Source of the DNA: Clonostachys chloroleuca
Lineage: Eukaryota > Ascomycota > Sordariomycetes > Hypocreales > Bionectriaceae
DNA: 64,000 bases
Direction: 5' to 3'
Assembly: GCA_037952775.1 (NCBI GenBank)
Contig: JBANAY010000003.1
Span: 24,862,001-24,926,000 of the forward strand
The notes beneath the pieces are model-generated. The model had not been told where the DNA came from. It searched no databases and saw nothing but the letters and a program-made list of their open reading frames with translations. Within the stretch, counting starts at the first letter, position 1. Each line of letters begins with the position of its first letter. The translations under genes were made by a program, and so were the position numbers. Positions 1 to 12,441 of the stretch are shown in pieces.

Positions 1-471
1 CGGTGAATATTGCCATGCGAAATACAATTATGTACAAGACGAAGACTTCAGTAGTCCGCTTGCTGACAAGTCAATGAGCACATATCACCTAGAAAGCCGA
101 AGGGAATCATCTACGTCCACATATACATCCATTAGCTACATCCACCACACTACGGCTTATTTGCGTGCTCCTGATAGATTTTCAAGAATCAGCCGATCCT
201 GTCTTTCATTTTCCAACTTCGTAAGGTCTGTAGGCTTGCCTGAGCTCCTCGGTAGTTGGGAAGTGTGGGTCACTTATACGTGGCGTTGACGCCTCGGTAA
301 AAACTGCTGGAGCCCCGGGCTCAAGAAAGGTAGAGCCGCTACATGTGACAACTCTATCCAGGACTAACTTTTCGTATATAAGAAGAATCGCCGAGGCGAA
401 AGGGATGTACGGGACCTGACTGGATACCACTTGCATACCTGCCAGAAATCATTTTCGCCGAGTCTTCCACG
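1..471. other. Intergenic, window edge
   Basis: No gene is supported here. A short open stretch on the minus strand (about 206-436) has no recognisable domain and starts in no clear gene context. It could be the end of an exon of a gene lying outside the window, but nothing confirms this. Confidence 0.4.
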
Positions 472-2959
472 ATGTCGAGGCAAATTTCTCCCGCAGCAAA
501 GCGGCAAGCATCGCGTAAACGCCTCGGAGGTGCTTGTAAGGCCTGCCATGACCGGAAAGTGAGGTGTAGCCTGGCCAAGTCCGGCCCGCCCTGCACAAAC
601 TGCTCATTGGATGATATAGAATGTGAGCCTCGAGTTCGCAAGGCACAAAGGGGAGTCGGACCTTCTGCCGCAGTGCCAGCCCAACAAGCACACGATAGGA
701 CATCCGTCTCGGCTACCCCCTCGCGACAAGAGGTTCCGGGGTCATTCCATCTCTTTGGCAATCATGACAAAGCAGACGTTTCCATATCCCTTGTTCCACC
801 ACTGGAAGTAGACTTAGACACACGTCCGGCGACCAGCCACTCCCGTCGTACTATGCCCGGGAACAACAGTGCCAGGAAGCTAGACGATCTGTTAAGAGAC
901 TCAGACAGCAGCCATCCCATTGCTTCCGAGGACTTAGCAACCTGCAATGAAAGGTCAGATGCGTCGTGCTCCAGCAATTATCGCCCATTTCGTTCGCATT
1001 TCAGCCACTTTGAGGAAGACGACGCGCCGAACACAGACTCTCTCCCAGCCGATACACCTATGTATGGTATGAGAACCCGTTCCTAGTTATCCCTTGTTGC
1101 CTGCCTCACTTAGGGAACTCGTGCCATGCTCCGAGGAAATTGGGATTGACGAGTCAACTCTATAATAGGTGATCCCACAGGCATTTGCGCCGTGGCAAAC
1201 ATTTGTGAGCCGGAAGGAGCAGATAGCAGCGGCCACTTTCTTCTCCCAAATGGTATTTTTGCCTCACTCGATCTGGAAGATCAAGAATACTTGCGGCGTA
1301 AAGGTGCATTCGTGTTCCCTGAATCTCGGGTACGTGAGAGCTTGGTCCGGGCATATTTCCATTACGTCCACCCGTTCTTTCCCATCGTCGACATCCAAGA
1401 CTTTCTCCCTAAACATGAAAGTGGTGCACTTGATAAGATAAGCACTCATCTGTTATGGTCTATGTACCTCGCAGCATGTAATGTAAGTTCGTTCCTGCTT
1501 ATGGTGCAGCTCAACACTGACCATGCTTCGTGCATTCCAGTTCTTGGAGGAGGACGTAGTTCAGGCAGCCGGGTTTACAAGTAGGAAAGAAATGAAGCGC
1601 TCATTCTATCGAAAGGCAAAGGTACAGTTCAGCTCACCATAATACCTATACCGAACCATAGCTGATGCCATACCGTAGGCTCTATATGACATGCAACACG
1701 AAAGAGAGAGAACCACGTTGATACAGGCTGTGCTGCTGATGACCTTTTACTCCTCTGACACAGAAGATAAGACAGGCCCGTGGCATTGGATCGGGGTCGC
1801 TATTGGTCTAAGTCAGACAGCTGGACTACATCGAAACCCTCACTCTACGGCAAGTCGTATACCGCAGTACCGTCAGAGACTCTGGCGACTTATCTGGTGG
1901 TCATGCGTCCATCAAGATGTATGGTTCTCCGTTGGTATGGGTAGGCCAGTACGTATCAACTTGGACGATTGTGACACACAACTGCCAGTCGCTGCTGATT
2001 TGGATGCGTTAGCATCAGAGGTTCCGGACAGACTTCGTGAAAAGTACCTTCCGGCTGGCATGCCCGAATTATCCGAGCTCTTTGTTGAGTTGATAAATCT
2101 TGCAATCATCCAATCTAATATATTATCAACGCATTACCGAGCTCGCCAGATTAGGCCGAGTACAGCCGATGTGATGGAGGTTGAGAAGAGAATAGCAACA
2201 ATACATGGAAAAGCGCGCTGGTTCATAAGCTCCGAGAATCTTATGGTTTACTATTACGCCTGTCATCTGACGCTGTTTTCTAAGTACTTTCCTCCTCCCG
2301 CTGTGGTCTGTCTCCGCTGATCATTGGTAGATCAGTTTTAACTGTCTTGTACCGGCCTTATCTTCTGAGGTTGTCCCAGAGACATACATCTAGTTTGTCT
2401 CAAGAATGGTACTCATCAATAGATCGCAAAGCCCAGGCTGCTGCTTCAGGGTTCAACAAAATCTTGGAGGCCTTGATAACTGCAGACATGGTCATGGAAT
2501 GTCAGAATATTATGTCAGTACAACAACTGACATTCATGTTTCGGAATTGCATTTACAAATCTAATATTGCTGATTGGGGTGAATTGTAGTTGCATTGCCC
2601 TCCTGCCGCCTATGCAGTTTCATCTCCTGAATTCGACATCGAGCAAACTCCTCATAGCGACATTAGGACAACACAGCCTCGACTTGTGCATGCTTGTCGC
2701 TAATGAACTACGAAAGACGTACTTTGGAGCATCACTTTTACATCAGCTATTCTCTCAGGCACAGACTCAGATAAGAAATCGGCGGGCCGGGCCAGAGACA
2801 ACCAAGATAACAAACCCTGAAACGCTGACGACGTGCTTATCGCATGGCTCGATGCAAGTAAGCCGGGACTTCACAGATACAGACATCATAAGAAATCTTG
2901 GCTCTACCTTTTTCGGGTTCGAAGATGACCTTAATGGAGATGAGTATGTATATTCTTGA
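472..2959 (+). CDS. Zn2Cys6 transcription factor, cutinase-factor-1-beta-like
   Basis: Six exons reconstructed from GT...AG junctions that keep frame: 472-1066, 1169-1482, 1541-1621, 1679-2283, 2331-2513, 2590-2959, giving 715 aa. Residues about 22-55 carry the binuclear zinc cluster (CKACHDRKVRC, then C-x6-C, C-x2-C and C-x6-C). The middle region carries the fungal-specific transcription factor domain, with the family blocks VRAYFHYVHPFFPIVDI and LWRLIWWSCVHQD. This block pattern is typical of the CTF1-beta/FarB/AmdR-like group, which controls lipid, cutin or amide use. That family placement is from memory; the target genes here are unknown. The protein is expected to act in the nucleus. The next gene is a secreted GH43 on the opposite strand; no direct link is shown. 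No break was found in the reading frame. Confidence 0.88.
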
Positions 2960-3728
2960 CTTACCTCTATGTATTACCCAAAAACTAAGAGAAGTGTAGT
3001 TTTGCCATGTTTAATTTCTCCATCGATTCGTCAGAGGGTACTCCTTCGAATCAGCGCATCAGATGGTATCCAGAATTACCTATCGAAATCTGAATTCCAG
3101 ATAGATGAGCTGAATTCTTTGCAACTGACTCGCTGAATATCAATTCGCACTTCACTTAAGCAATCATAACTTTGACTTTGCCAAACCGACTATTGAAGCA
3201 ATTTGGTCATCCTATTGGCATACTCATACCAAACGGAGTAGAGGTTGAGGCAGTGACTGTAGACAATCCAACGGAAGGACCGTTCTGCAGAGACAGCCTC
3301 AATGGCTATCTACCCATTTCTTTACCACAGTACGAGAGCACTAGCAGCCTTGGCACGCAAGCCAATCAGTAGTTGACGCCATGGCTTTACTGCTTATGTA
3401 GTCAGTCCTGGCCTCGAGAATATGACCACCGCCGGGAGCCAGCCGCCTTTTCGCCCCAGACTCCCGTTCTGGACTACGAAACGGTACATTGAGCAAGCTG
3501 GGTATGATGAAAGTGAGCTTCGGAGGGCCATGCCATGCTGCAGAGATGGCGGTCGTTGAAAGCTCACCGTCTTAAGTCTTGCCGTAGATGGGGATGAATT
3601 CTTATTTCAAGGGGTATTTATGCTACGTAGAAATTCCGGAAAACTATGAATGAGCGGAACTGTCACACGGGAACACACGGATTTCGCTAAGGATTTCTGG
3701 AGACGGCTTATATTACTATCCAAAGCAA
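2960..3728. other. Intergenic between convergent genes
   Basis: The 3' ends of the transcription factor and the GH43 gene face each other here. I see no coding region I can support, no repeat and no RNA gene. Confidence 0.5.
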
Positions 3729-4805
3729 TTACTCAAAGAACTTGAAACTGTATCCAGTGTTCTCATTGTCCCCTGGGACATTCTTTCGGCTGTAAGTGAT
3801 CTTGCCCCACCAGACATAGGTACCAGGGAACCAGTCACGGTTGGCCCACGAGTAGTCAGTCCCCTTGAGAACAGCATGGAACACGAAGGGAACCCTCTCG
3901 GTGGTGACTGGGCTCTTGCCAACATCACCATCAGTAAGAGCGAAGGTGTGGTGACCAGGGCCGTTAACGTAGAGGGTAGCGTCCCAGCCGTTCATCATAG
4001 CAGCTTGGTCAGAGCCAAAGAGACACCCATTTGACTTGTACCAATCCCAGACGTAGGTGGGGTCGCCACCAGCCTTGAGACGGAGATCAGCGAGACAGTA
4101 CTTGCTGCCCCAGCTGCCGTTGGCTGAGTAGACAATGTGAAGCTGGCCATTAGGATCAACGATGGCTTCGGGACCCTCGTTGATGAGAGGCTTGTCGTTA
4201 CCAATAAGCTCCCATGACTCGCGAGGCTGAGAGATGATGTATCGAGCACCGATAGGTTTGGTTGGACTCTCCATCTCGCAAATATACAGGTTCTGCTCAA
4301 TGTTCTCCGTGCCAGCCCATCCCGACCACACGAACCATCGCTTGTTATTGAATCGGAAGTAAACGCCATCGATGGCCCATCGGTCGTCGGGGAGGGCCAG
4401 CTTCGTCTCGCCGCCGTAGTTGCCTATGGGATCGGAGGCGCTGATGACATACATGCGGTGCTTCTCGCTCTCTCCGGCAGCGAAGTAGATGTATGTCTTG
4501 CCGTCTTCGGTGGTGATCTCGGGGGCCCAGACGGCGCCGAGCCCGTTGGGGTCAGACCAAACCTCCTTGCGCTCAACGTCAGAGGCGCCGAGGCCGGTGA
4601 TGGAAGAAGCCTTGCGGACCCAGATGCCACCTCCGGCAGACTCAGCCGAGTACCAGCTGTCTCCAACCTTCATAACTGTTGGATCAGCCCCGTCCCGGAT
4701 CTTGGTGATACCGTAGGTCTGGCCGGCGAGGAGGCAGAGGATGGTCATGCTGAGCAGCAGCATATCGGCGGCGGGCCGCCCGAATATCGAAAAGAGCGAA
4801 CACAT
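3729..4805 (-). CDS. Secreted glycoside hydrolase family 43 (arabinan-degrading type)
   Basis: Single exon, 358 aa. The start at 4805 is chosen because it is followed by a hydrophobic signal sequence (MLLLSMTILCLLAGQTYG, about residues 15-32); ATG 4763 is an alternative start. The mature part begins with GADPTVMKVGDSWYSAES, where the Asp matches the GH43 catalytic base. WAPEITTEDGKTYIYFAAG, a later Asp in WAIDGVYF, and the Glu of NEGPEAIVDPNG fit the five-bladed propeller active site. The overall pattern, including the YCLADLRLKAGGDPTYVWDW block, resembles exo-1,5-alpha-L-arabinofuranosidase/arabinanase subfamilies; the exact substrate is an inference. A TATA-like ATTATATA lies about 90 bp upstream (4893-4900). 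The protein is expected to be secreted and to act on plant cell wall arabinan side chains. Confidence 0.85.
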   Translation of the reverse strand: MCSLFSIFGRPAADMLLLSMTILCLLAGQTYGITKIRDGADPTVMKVGDSWYSAESAGGGIWVRKASSITGLGASDVERKEVWSDPNGLGAVWAPEITTEDGKTYIYFAAGESEKHRMYVISASDPIGNYGGETKLALPDDRWAIDGVYFRFNNKRWFVWSGWAGTENIEQNLYICEMESPTKPIGARYIISQPRESWELIGNDKPLINEGPEAIVDPNGQLHIVYSANGSWGSKYCLADLRLKAGGDPTYVWDWYKSNGCLFGSDQAAMMNGWDATLYVNGPGHHTFALTDGDVGKSPVTTERVPFVFHAVLKGTDYSWANRDWFPGTYVWWGKITYSRKNVPGDNENTGYSFKFFE

Positions 4806-6303
4806 GGTGTTGGATAGTGTCTTGCAGCTCTTGAGATTGGAGAGAGTTCTCCTATTGGAGCTATTTACTTGGTATTGGGCTGTAGGACATCTATTATATA
4901 CTACGTTCCATTCTACTTGGCTTGGTGCGTTGCAACATCCCAGCATCATGATCATGGGAGGATTCGTAGTCCGTTCATTCAGATGCCTATTTTAGCAATG
5001 CTACATTGACATGAATGCGGAAGTCCCAAAATAACCCCTGCTTCAGAGGATGCTGGTCAGGAGGGCATTGGTCATTGCGTAGGGCTCCCACTCCTTAATT
5101 TGCTGGTAGCCTTGGTTGAGCATCCCTGTCGTGGCAAACCTGCAACTGGGCGCTTTGCAAGCTAAGATCAGTTGGGATGTTTCAGCCAATTCAGCATAAG
5201 CTGACCAGAACTAGCCTCGCAAAAGGATTTGTCCACGTACTGAGCAATGGGGCTCTACGACTTCTGTAACGCAAGTGGCCGCGGGCATCGTCCAGGGGGA
5301 GTCATGATCCCATTACAGAGTAGACTAACTCGCAATGAGGCCGCCCGCAACATTCGAATGTCCATGGAAATCGATCGCCACGAAGATCACCGGATTGATC
5401 GGCTCACATGGTCAGCAAGTGGGACCCTGTGGTGAGAGAGGCTACCAGATAGAGTAAACCCCGACGAGAAGGCAGAAAGACTCCTTTTGGAGCAAACCAG
5501 CTTGACAGAGCTACATCTTGCTCAATTCTTACCTCGGGTTAATACCCCGCGCGGTTAGTAAAGGAGGCAGGAGTAACAGCCGTGGATCCAGTCATGTTCC
5601 CAGCGCTTCAGCTACGTAACACTCTAAAGTGCCGAGCTGCCTTATTATCCAGTCCATAAATAGGCATGTGGGATTTCAGGTTCATTTCGCCCCATACTTA
5701 TAAGGTCATGCTGTAACAAACCAGGCATTTTTGAAGAAGAAGAAGCGTTGTATCCAAAGAGGAAGTCGGCTTTGTGGTCGGCAGGGTGCAGCCTCACCTT
5801 AAATAAAAACCCTAGTTAGCACAGGGTGTTGCTTATTTCTAGAAACCCCTTGACACGGATGGCCCATGTCATTTCCTTTACAGCCTTGAAGTACCTTAGC
5901 TAAAATGGAAACTTTGTCTTAAGATCAGACGAAAAACGCGATTTTTAACCCTAAATCCTTGGCAATTTGGAAGCTCATGGGGTATTTTATTTGTTTTCCT
6001 TAGCATAACTTGTTGGTGTTTTCATTTACAAAATGATTCATTCAAGATACGGAAGGAGACAATCAAATATGTGTGTAACGCTATCAGCATCATGTATTGA
6101 TAGTTTCAGTTGCAAGTAGTACACGATATGAAATTATGTGATCAAATTGTCCAGGTGAATACACATTACCCCTCCTTTCTCCCATGTTGTATTTCTCTTC
6201 TCTTTACATTGTCCAATCTGTTTCAGAGCTTGGGTCCATTATAAGAAGCATGGTGGGACAACCAGAACTAGTCAGTTACCGCATGCAACTTCGAGGTGGC
6301 AAA
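4806..6303. other. Intergenic, 1.5 kb
   Basis: Contains the GH43 promoter (TATA-like element near 4893-4900). The rest is moderately AT-rich with no supported coding region. A 62-codon open frame at 5247-5435 has no family resemblance and is treated as chance. Confidence 0.5.
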
Positions 6304-7442
6304 CTAATCAAACATTCCGGCCTTTCCGTCACCATCGGCATCTTTGCGTGGGTGGAGAATATCCTTGACGGATGGTTGGTTTTTCTTTGGGGGAGTAGTG
6401 TTACCAAGTGATGAGTTGTGCTTGCTGGAGAGGTTTTCCTCAAAAGCGCTGCCGGTGTTAGGATTGGTTCTATTGAAACCCGATATTCCCTAAAAACTAT
6501 CAGTCGTTGCATATTATGTTCGTTCTTTGGGCCTAAAGCGTACCTGGTCAGTGGTCCGAGTGGCATTGCCGCCGATGGAAGCGTCGTTGCGTGTGGTTTC
6601 ATATGCCCCGTGTCCAGCTGATGCTGGTAGATTCTCACCATATGCCCCACCGAGGGTCTTTGATCCAGCACGGTTGTCGGTAAGATTCTCACCATACCTT
6701 TTAGTGCTGGCTCCAGCCCCTTCTCTTTCTCCATGAATAAGGCGATGAGCCCCGGGAGTATCCTTGTGAGGCTGTGGGCAACCTTCGTACTCTCGAAGGA
6801 CATTGGTGGTGCCCTTTGATCCCAAGCCATGCTTGCCTACCCCTTGTGTAAATTCTTCCATGGTCTTTGTAGGCAGTGTTGTTGTCTCGTGATGAACGGG
6901 AGCAGCGTGATGAACCTCGTGGACAGGGGCAGTAGTGTGCACAACGTGCGGTTGGATGGTTTCTTTCTCAATGACTGGCTGGATATGTTCGTGAACATGA
7001 TGATGAACGTGTTCTCCCGTCATGGTCGGGTCGGTGGTGGTAGAGTGTTTGGTGCTGTGTGTAGTCGATGTATTCTTATACTGGGCGGCGTCTCTCTCGA
7101 GGGTCTGGCGCACCTCGTCATGGTTGCCATGGTGAACAGTCTTCTCCTCGACAGGTAGAACGTTGTGTGAATGCTGCTCGGGACTTTTACTAGTTATTAT
7201 TGCTATCAGAGGAGTTGTGCTAGAAGTGGGACTCACAGGACTTCCTTGGCCTTCACGGGCTGGATGCGAGTTTGATGATGCTCTTGATGAACATCTCTGT
7301 CGACGGCGGCCGTGACATGCTCATGTTTTTCCGGGCGAACGTGTTCATTGGTGACAGCCTCTCGGACGTTTTGGTCGACGGTTGTCTTGTGCTTTCCGTC
7401 ATTGTGAAGGAACTCACTGACTACTCGCTTTGCCTTATCCAT
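6304..7442 (-). CDS. His-rich low-complexity protein (fungal allergen/stress-type family)
   Basis: Three exons: 7442-7237, 7189-6544, 6489-6304, encoding 345 aa; all junctions keep frame. The N-terminus (MDKAKRVVSEFLHNDGKHK) is followed by a charged, His-rich region with recurring TVHH, HEHIQPV and HEVHH units, then a Gly/Asn-rich part with a twofold YGEN repeat (RYGENLTDNRAG and AYGENLPASAG). The C-terminus ends HPRKDADGDGKAGMFD. There is no signal peptide or membrane segment. The composition resembles a conserved fungal group often annotated as putative allergen or LEA-like, linked to conidia and stress; that link is recalled knowledge, not shown here. The gene is head-to-head with the related gene at 8437. 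A TATA-like run (about 7556-7563) lies some 115 bp upstream. Confidence 0.75.
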
Positions 7443-8436
7443 TGTTGATGTATGTATTTAGGCAGTGAAATGTGAGAATGGGAATTTAACTTGCAGTGTT
7501 GTTGAGACTGATGAGTGTATGGGCATGAAGCCTTCCATCGGCAGATGAAGGCTTGGATATATAGCTAGAGACGTACATGACGTCTTGACAGAGTCTATCT
7601 GCATGGCCACTTCACGACCGAGGCTAACAGCTGTTTTGTCATCGTCATAGCCTCAGAGCTTCTCAGAGCTGCCTGCACGCAGTTAGAACGGACGTACGGG
7701 ATTGTCGGCGTGCTGACGAATTGAGTCTCGACAGCTGGACACAGCTCATGGAGCTATTGCACGCGGCGGATCAACGATCGAATTGGCCGATCCCAGCAGA
7801 CTGGCCCCAGCCGTATCAGGAATGTGGGGGTGGGAGAGAGCGGAAGAGCCATGAATCACATATTTAACGGAGCCATCGGAGGTGGTTGTTGAATGATCAA
7901 CGCCATTAGGAATGTGATGTGGCAGGTGTTTCCACTTTTACATCGACATGTCGGCGTCATGAAGTATGCCCCCTTTCTCATTAGGGTATAACACAGGCGG
8001 AGCTAGATCCGTACCGTCGATCGATGGTATAGGGAGAGCCGAAATTGATCCAGGTCGAGCTGAACGCCACTGATCCAAATTACATTTTGGGGATTAGAGT
8101 ATTTACTAGCTCAACTTAGTTCTCCAAAGGGGGGATGCCGGCTCAATTTGGAGAGTCAAGTCTAGATCGAGGAGGCGTGATAATCGTTTGCAATGTCAGA
8201 GGAAGTTGTAATACATTTTGATCTAATGCTGAACTATTGCATGGACGGCGACGTCATGACGAGTTAGTTTCCTTTGTTCTTTGGAAACTTCATGCTCGCC
8301 ACGGTCAGACATGTCATAGTACCTGAAGCTGGGGGTGATTTTGCCCCGGGATTGATCTTGCCCTGTCCCCATCTACTTTTCTTCTACCTTTACACCCTTC
8401 AATTTTAGAAAACCCCTCCAAACGAGGCATTGAATA
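7443..8436. promoter_or_regulatory. Shared divergent promoter region
   Basis: A 994-bp stretch lies between the start codons of two head-to-head genes that share sequence themes. A TATA-like GGATATATAGC lies near 7555-7565, in the right place for the minus-strand gene. No coding region is seen. Shared regulation is an inference from the arrangement. Confidence 0.4.
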
Positions 8437-9123
8437 ATGAAAAAGGATACACCCAAGACATTTCCGGGTCCTGTTGATGGCCAGGCATCTTCCCAAGGCT
8501 CCACAGCCGCGGATCAATGCGGGCTGGCCCGAAATCGAGATCCTTCTGGCCAGGATCGTCGCCATGAAGACTTACCACCAACGGGGCCGGTTTTGCAATC
8601 TGAAATTCGAACCAAAAACCTGAGCTCCAGAGAACACCCCGCAGTACGGCCCTTGGGAAAGAAGTTGCGACCTCGGTCACCAGTACCGCCTTTGAAACCC
8701 CCATCAATTGTTCGATCCGTCTCCCAGGATTCAGATTTGGACAAGACCGGAGTCATCTGCGCCCCTGGGAAGACCCAACCAGCAGAGGAGCAAATAGTCA
8801 CAGGTTTGGAACGACTAGCTATTGCCACCTCACAAGACGCCACAGTAAAATCACGGGCAAATGGCGAAGCACAGCTGATGCGGGATTCTCCTGGGAAAGT
8901 TGTGACATCAACGGTTGATAAAACGGTCCACCATCGGCGTCCTGTCGTGCATGAACAGATAAAACCTCAAAAACAGACCATCATTCAGCCACAACGTATA
9001 CGTTCGGCTCACATCGAAGAGCACAGGACTTTGATCCAGCCTATTATTGATCCCAATCCGGTGGTTCTCCCTGCTCAGCATTGGATGATGGACTCGTCCA
9101 CTGGAGCGTTACATAAGGTCTAA
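8437..9123 (+). CDS. Small His/Pro-rich protein, related to the 6304-7442 gene
   Basis: Single exon, 228 aa, starting at ATG 8437. The N-terminal two thirds are polar, rich in Pro, Ser and Asp, and have no recognised domain. Residues about 165-228 contain KTVHHRRPVVHEQIKPQK, IQPQRIRSAHIEEHRTLIQP and the ending PAQHWMMDSSTGALHKV. The H-E-x-I-x-P and T-x-x-x-Q-P units repeat the theme of the divergently transcribed neighbour (HEHIQPVIEKETIQPHVVH), so I take the two as distant relatives or co-acting partners. The protein is probably soluble and intracellular, as no signal peptide or membrane segment is present. The function is unknown. Confidence 0.65.
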   Translation: MKKDTPKTFPGPVDGQASSQGSTAADQCGLARNRDPSGQDRRHEDLPPTGPVLQSEIRTKNLSSREHPAVRPLGKKLRPRSPVPPLKPPSIVRSVSQDSDLDKTGVICAPGKTQPAEEQIVTGLERLAIATSQDATVKSRANGEAQLMRDSPGKVVTSTVDKTVHHRRPVVHEQIKPQKQTIIQPQRIRSAHIEEHRTLIQPIIDPNPVVLPAQHWMMDSSTGALHKV

Positions 9124-10132
9124 CCAACCAGAGCCTTGTGTAGGATTGAAATTGGAAATGTCCCGGGATATGTAGCAATGAAATGCCATTACTAGATCAA
9201 ATCTCTTAAGTCCCAAAGATAGGGCACTCGTTTCCTTAGCTGTTGCTAACAAGTATTGAATAAACTTATCTAACTCAAGGGACTATAAACAGAATCAAGA
9301 AGTGAGGGTTATAGCGGATACACCAGGAAAGGCTTTATATTTAGCTCGAGTAGATGAGGGTCTGGGAAAGGGAATTACCAATGAACCCATAAGGATCAAC
9401 TGTAAGCTGCCTCGGCTGGATGATGGGAGTACGGAGGAGAATGCGAGATGGAGGGGCTGATTGGAACCTTAGAAGAGGCATTGATCAAATTGTCGTGAAA
9501 AGAAATTGTTCTACGCCCCTAAGCTTTGAAAATTTTACTGCATTGGGTTATGTCAACAATAATAGAGAAAATAATGTTCGGATGGAACATCGGTTGCGAT
9601 TAGGAAAATGTGATCTCTTAGGGTGAGAGCATTAACGTTATTTCGATCGATATCTGCGCTACTTGTAAATGAATTGTTGTGACTACTGCATCTTACTTGG
9701 AAGTCATTCGGGAGGAAATACATATAGATAGCTGGGAAAGGAATAATCATTCTTCTGAGAAAGCTTCACATGTAGGGTATCTCATAGGATCCGGAATATA
9801 GGGTAGGCCGTTGGTGAGGGTTATGTGAGTTGACTGCTGATGATGAATAAAGGCACTTCCCCGCAATTTCCGTGATTACTGATCTTATCTCTTCCGTAGC
9901 TCGTTTTCTCTTCTGAGGTCATGGCTCTTCCCTCCTTATCTCCATTCTCGGATATCATCCGTTGCGCCGCTACTTCCCATCAGTAACTACCTAATTCCTT
10001 GGCTCAGGGTCGACACTCATAAACTGGCTATGTGATTGATCTCTTTGGATTCGTGTTTCTCCTAGGGGGTTTCATTATTTATTTTACCTGAGGTTGTGTC
10101 TTTTTGCAGTTTCTATCACATGCACCGTGATA
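9124..10132. other. Intergenic, 1.0 kb
   Basis: Promoter region of the transcription factor at 10133. A short out-of-frame ATG (10119) heads a 12-codon open frame that overlaps the start; this upstream ORF could lower translation. Nothing else is recognised. Confidence 0.45.
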
Positions 10133-12441
10133 ATGCAGAACCTTCTGCATGCCCCTGACCAACCATCAACATCGGAATCGAATCCGCGAGGATCACGAAC
10201 CCGCACCGGCTGCTGGTCTTGCCGCGCCCGCGGAGTGAAGTGTGACGGTAATTTGAAATTTTAATTCATCCTTGATCTTCTCATTGATCCCGTGCTGTCC
10301 GGGTGGCTGACTGGTTATGATCATTAGAGCAGCGTCCTAAGTGCCAGAAGTGTAGGAAGTTGGATTTAACTTGCCAATATGGCGTGCGTCTACAGTGGGT
10401 AGAAGATTCCATTGCCCGGGGAATCTGCCATGGCAGACAGGGTGTCTGGTCCTCAGACAGCGGTAAGCAGCGCCGCCAGGATACATCCCGAGGATATTCG
10501 GTAAAGGTTCCGAGCAATGCGTTGTCGCCGCAGCCCAGTCCTACACGCTTCTTCTTTGTCAATACATCAGTAGATGATATCGAGTTCTATGCAGCCTCGC
10601 AGTCGCAGACTCATCACAGCGCTGAGGCGTTGCTATTGAGTCTCCGAGACCAGGGTGGCAACAGAGACGTATGGGAGCTCGAAGACACAAACTCGTCCGG
10701 TACCTATGGCAGGCAGCCAGTTGTCGGGCTATCGAGTGAAGAGCTTCTGAAGCTTCTGCAGCGCTCCTTTTCCTATCAATGGAAATTGCCTAACTTGAAT
10801 GCACAGCCTTCAGCCGGACTGGTACGGCCGCTTGACGACTACGATGGATATATTTTACGATTCTATGACATCGACGTCTGCGCCAGGACAACCCTACTTG
10901 ACGACAAATCGTACAATCCACTACGGTTCGCTGTCCTTCCGATGATCTCCTTTTCTGAGACGGTACTCTCTGCTGTTCTCGCCATCAGCGCGACTAAGTT
11001 GGCCCACAACGACCCTCGGTTCCGTGCTAAAGCATTGAGGCATCGCCAGGAGGTTATCTCCAACCTAGCCAAATCTCTTCAGACTGTCAACCAGCAGCTT
11101 ATCAACTACCTCGAGGCATTGGTGTCGGTAATAGTGCTTTGTTGGTGCGATGTAAGGAGGAACACCATATCTGTTGCGGCATTTGATGGTAGCTGACCCC
11201 TCTCTAGATCTCTGACCGCTGCCAGCCGTCTTGGACGAACCACTTAATGGGAATATCATTACTGCTCGACGCATGCCCCGACGATGCATCCGAAGATCCA
11301 TACGCAATGAAACTTATACAATTTTGCCGTCAATACTTTGTCTATCACACCGTAATGGCTAAAGCAACATTTTCGATCGATGGCTTTATACCCAACTCGA
11401 GGTCGGCGCTATCCAAATACCTCGGGCAAACGGATATCGTAATTACTTCTGAGGTGTCCTCGCCTGAAGAACACTTCAGCCGTCTTATTTTGGAGCCAGC
11501 CAAGACTGATCACGAACCGCAGCAAGGGTCTGCGCAAATCGGTGCAGGACTCCTCGCCAAAGGAGTCCACCCTGATCAGATTGAGCTTCACCAGGGATTT
11601 AGTAACACGCTATTGGTGCTGATCAATCGTATTAGTGACCTAGTTGATATGAAGAAGCCATCTGAAGGCGGTAGAAGCAATAGCGAAACGATTAGACAGC
11701 TGAACACAGCCTTGGAAAACCTAGTACAGGTACCACCAAAGGAGGCCAGCCAGAACCCGATCATAGAAGCCGATGAAGAAGGAGGGACAACAAAGAGCCC
11801 CACTCCTGATGCATCGTCCGCGCCCAGACTCGAGACGATCAGAGCTACAGCGGAAGCCAACAGACTAGCTGCATTAATATTTCTCGACGACACATGTTCC
11901 CTTCATTTCCCAGACATAGTACCTGCATGTCGGCGGCGCCGTCACGAGTATATCCAGGAGATTTTCTCCCTTGTTGAAGTTGTCTGTGGAACTCAGCCTG
12001 TAACAGCTGCCTTACCTATATGGCCCATGTTTATTGCTGGCTGTTCCATCACGAACGAGGATGACCGCGTCAAATTCCTCAGCATTCTAGAAAAGTTCCA
12101 GTGGGAACGGCTATTCGGGGTAAGCAAACACTCTCACGCCACTCGTCTCTCCTATTCTGAACGGGGCATCCCTAACCTGTCCCTTTCTGAAGAGTGTTAC
12201 CGCGGCATGTACAGTCGTCGAGAATGTATGGCGTAGACGGGATTTGAGCAGCGATGAAACGTCGAGAAAAAGCACCTCTACCTCCCAGTCAAGCACGAGA
12301 GCCGATGTCAAAAAGGGGAAGAATGAAGGGCGGAGGGAGGGACTGACTCCCGCCCAGCCAGGATCACATGCTGTCAAGATGCGGTATCCCTGGGAGTCTG
12401 CTATGTTTATGTCGGGCGGGTCGATTTTGAGTTTAACTTGA
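10133..12441 (+). CDS. Zn2Cys6 transcription factor (Fungal_trans_2 / DUF3468 type)
   Basis: Four exons: 10133-10247, 10328-11151, 11208-12119, 12193-12441; 699 aa. The zinc cluster is split by intron 1 and reads CWSCRARGVKC then C-x2-C and KLDLTC, preceded by RTG, the usual layout for this class. The central and C-terminal parts (LMGISLLLDACPDD, ANRLAALIFLDD, WPMFIAGCSITNEDDR and the WRRRDL end) match the C-terminal domain of the Fungal_trans_2 group. The first exon is short and was found by its ATG plus the zinc motif. The protein is probably a nuclear regulator of a metabolic pathway. The nearby MFS transporter (13205-14770) could be a target, but this is only proximity. Confidence 0.87.
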
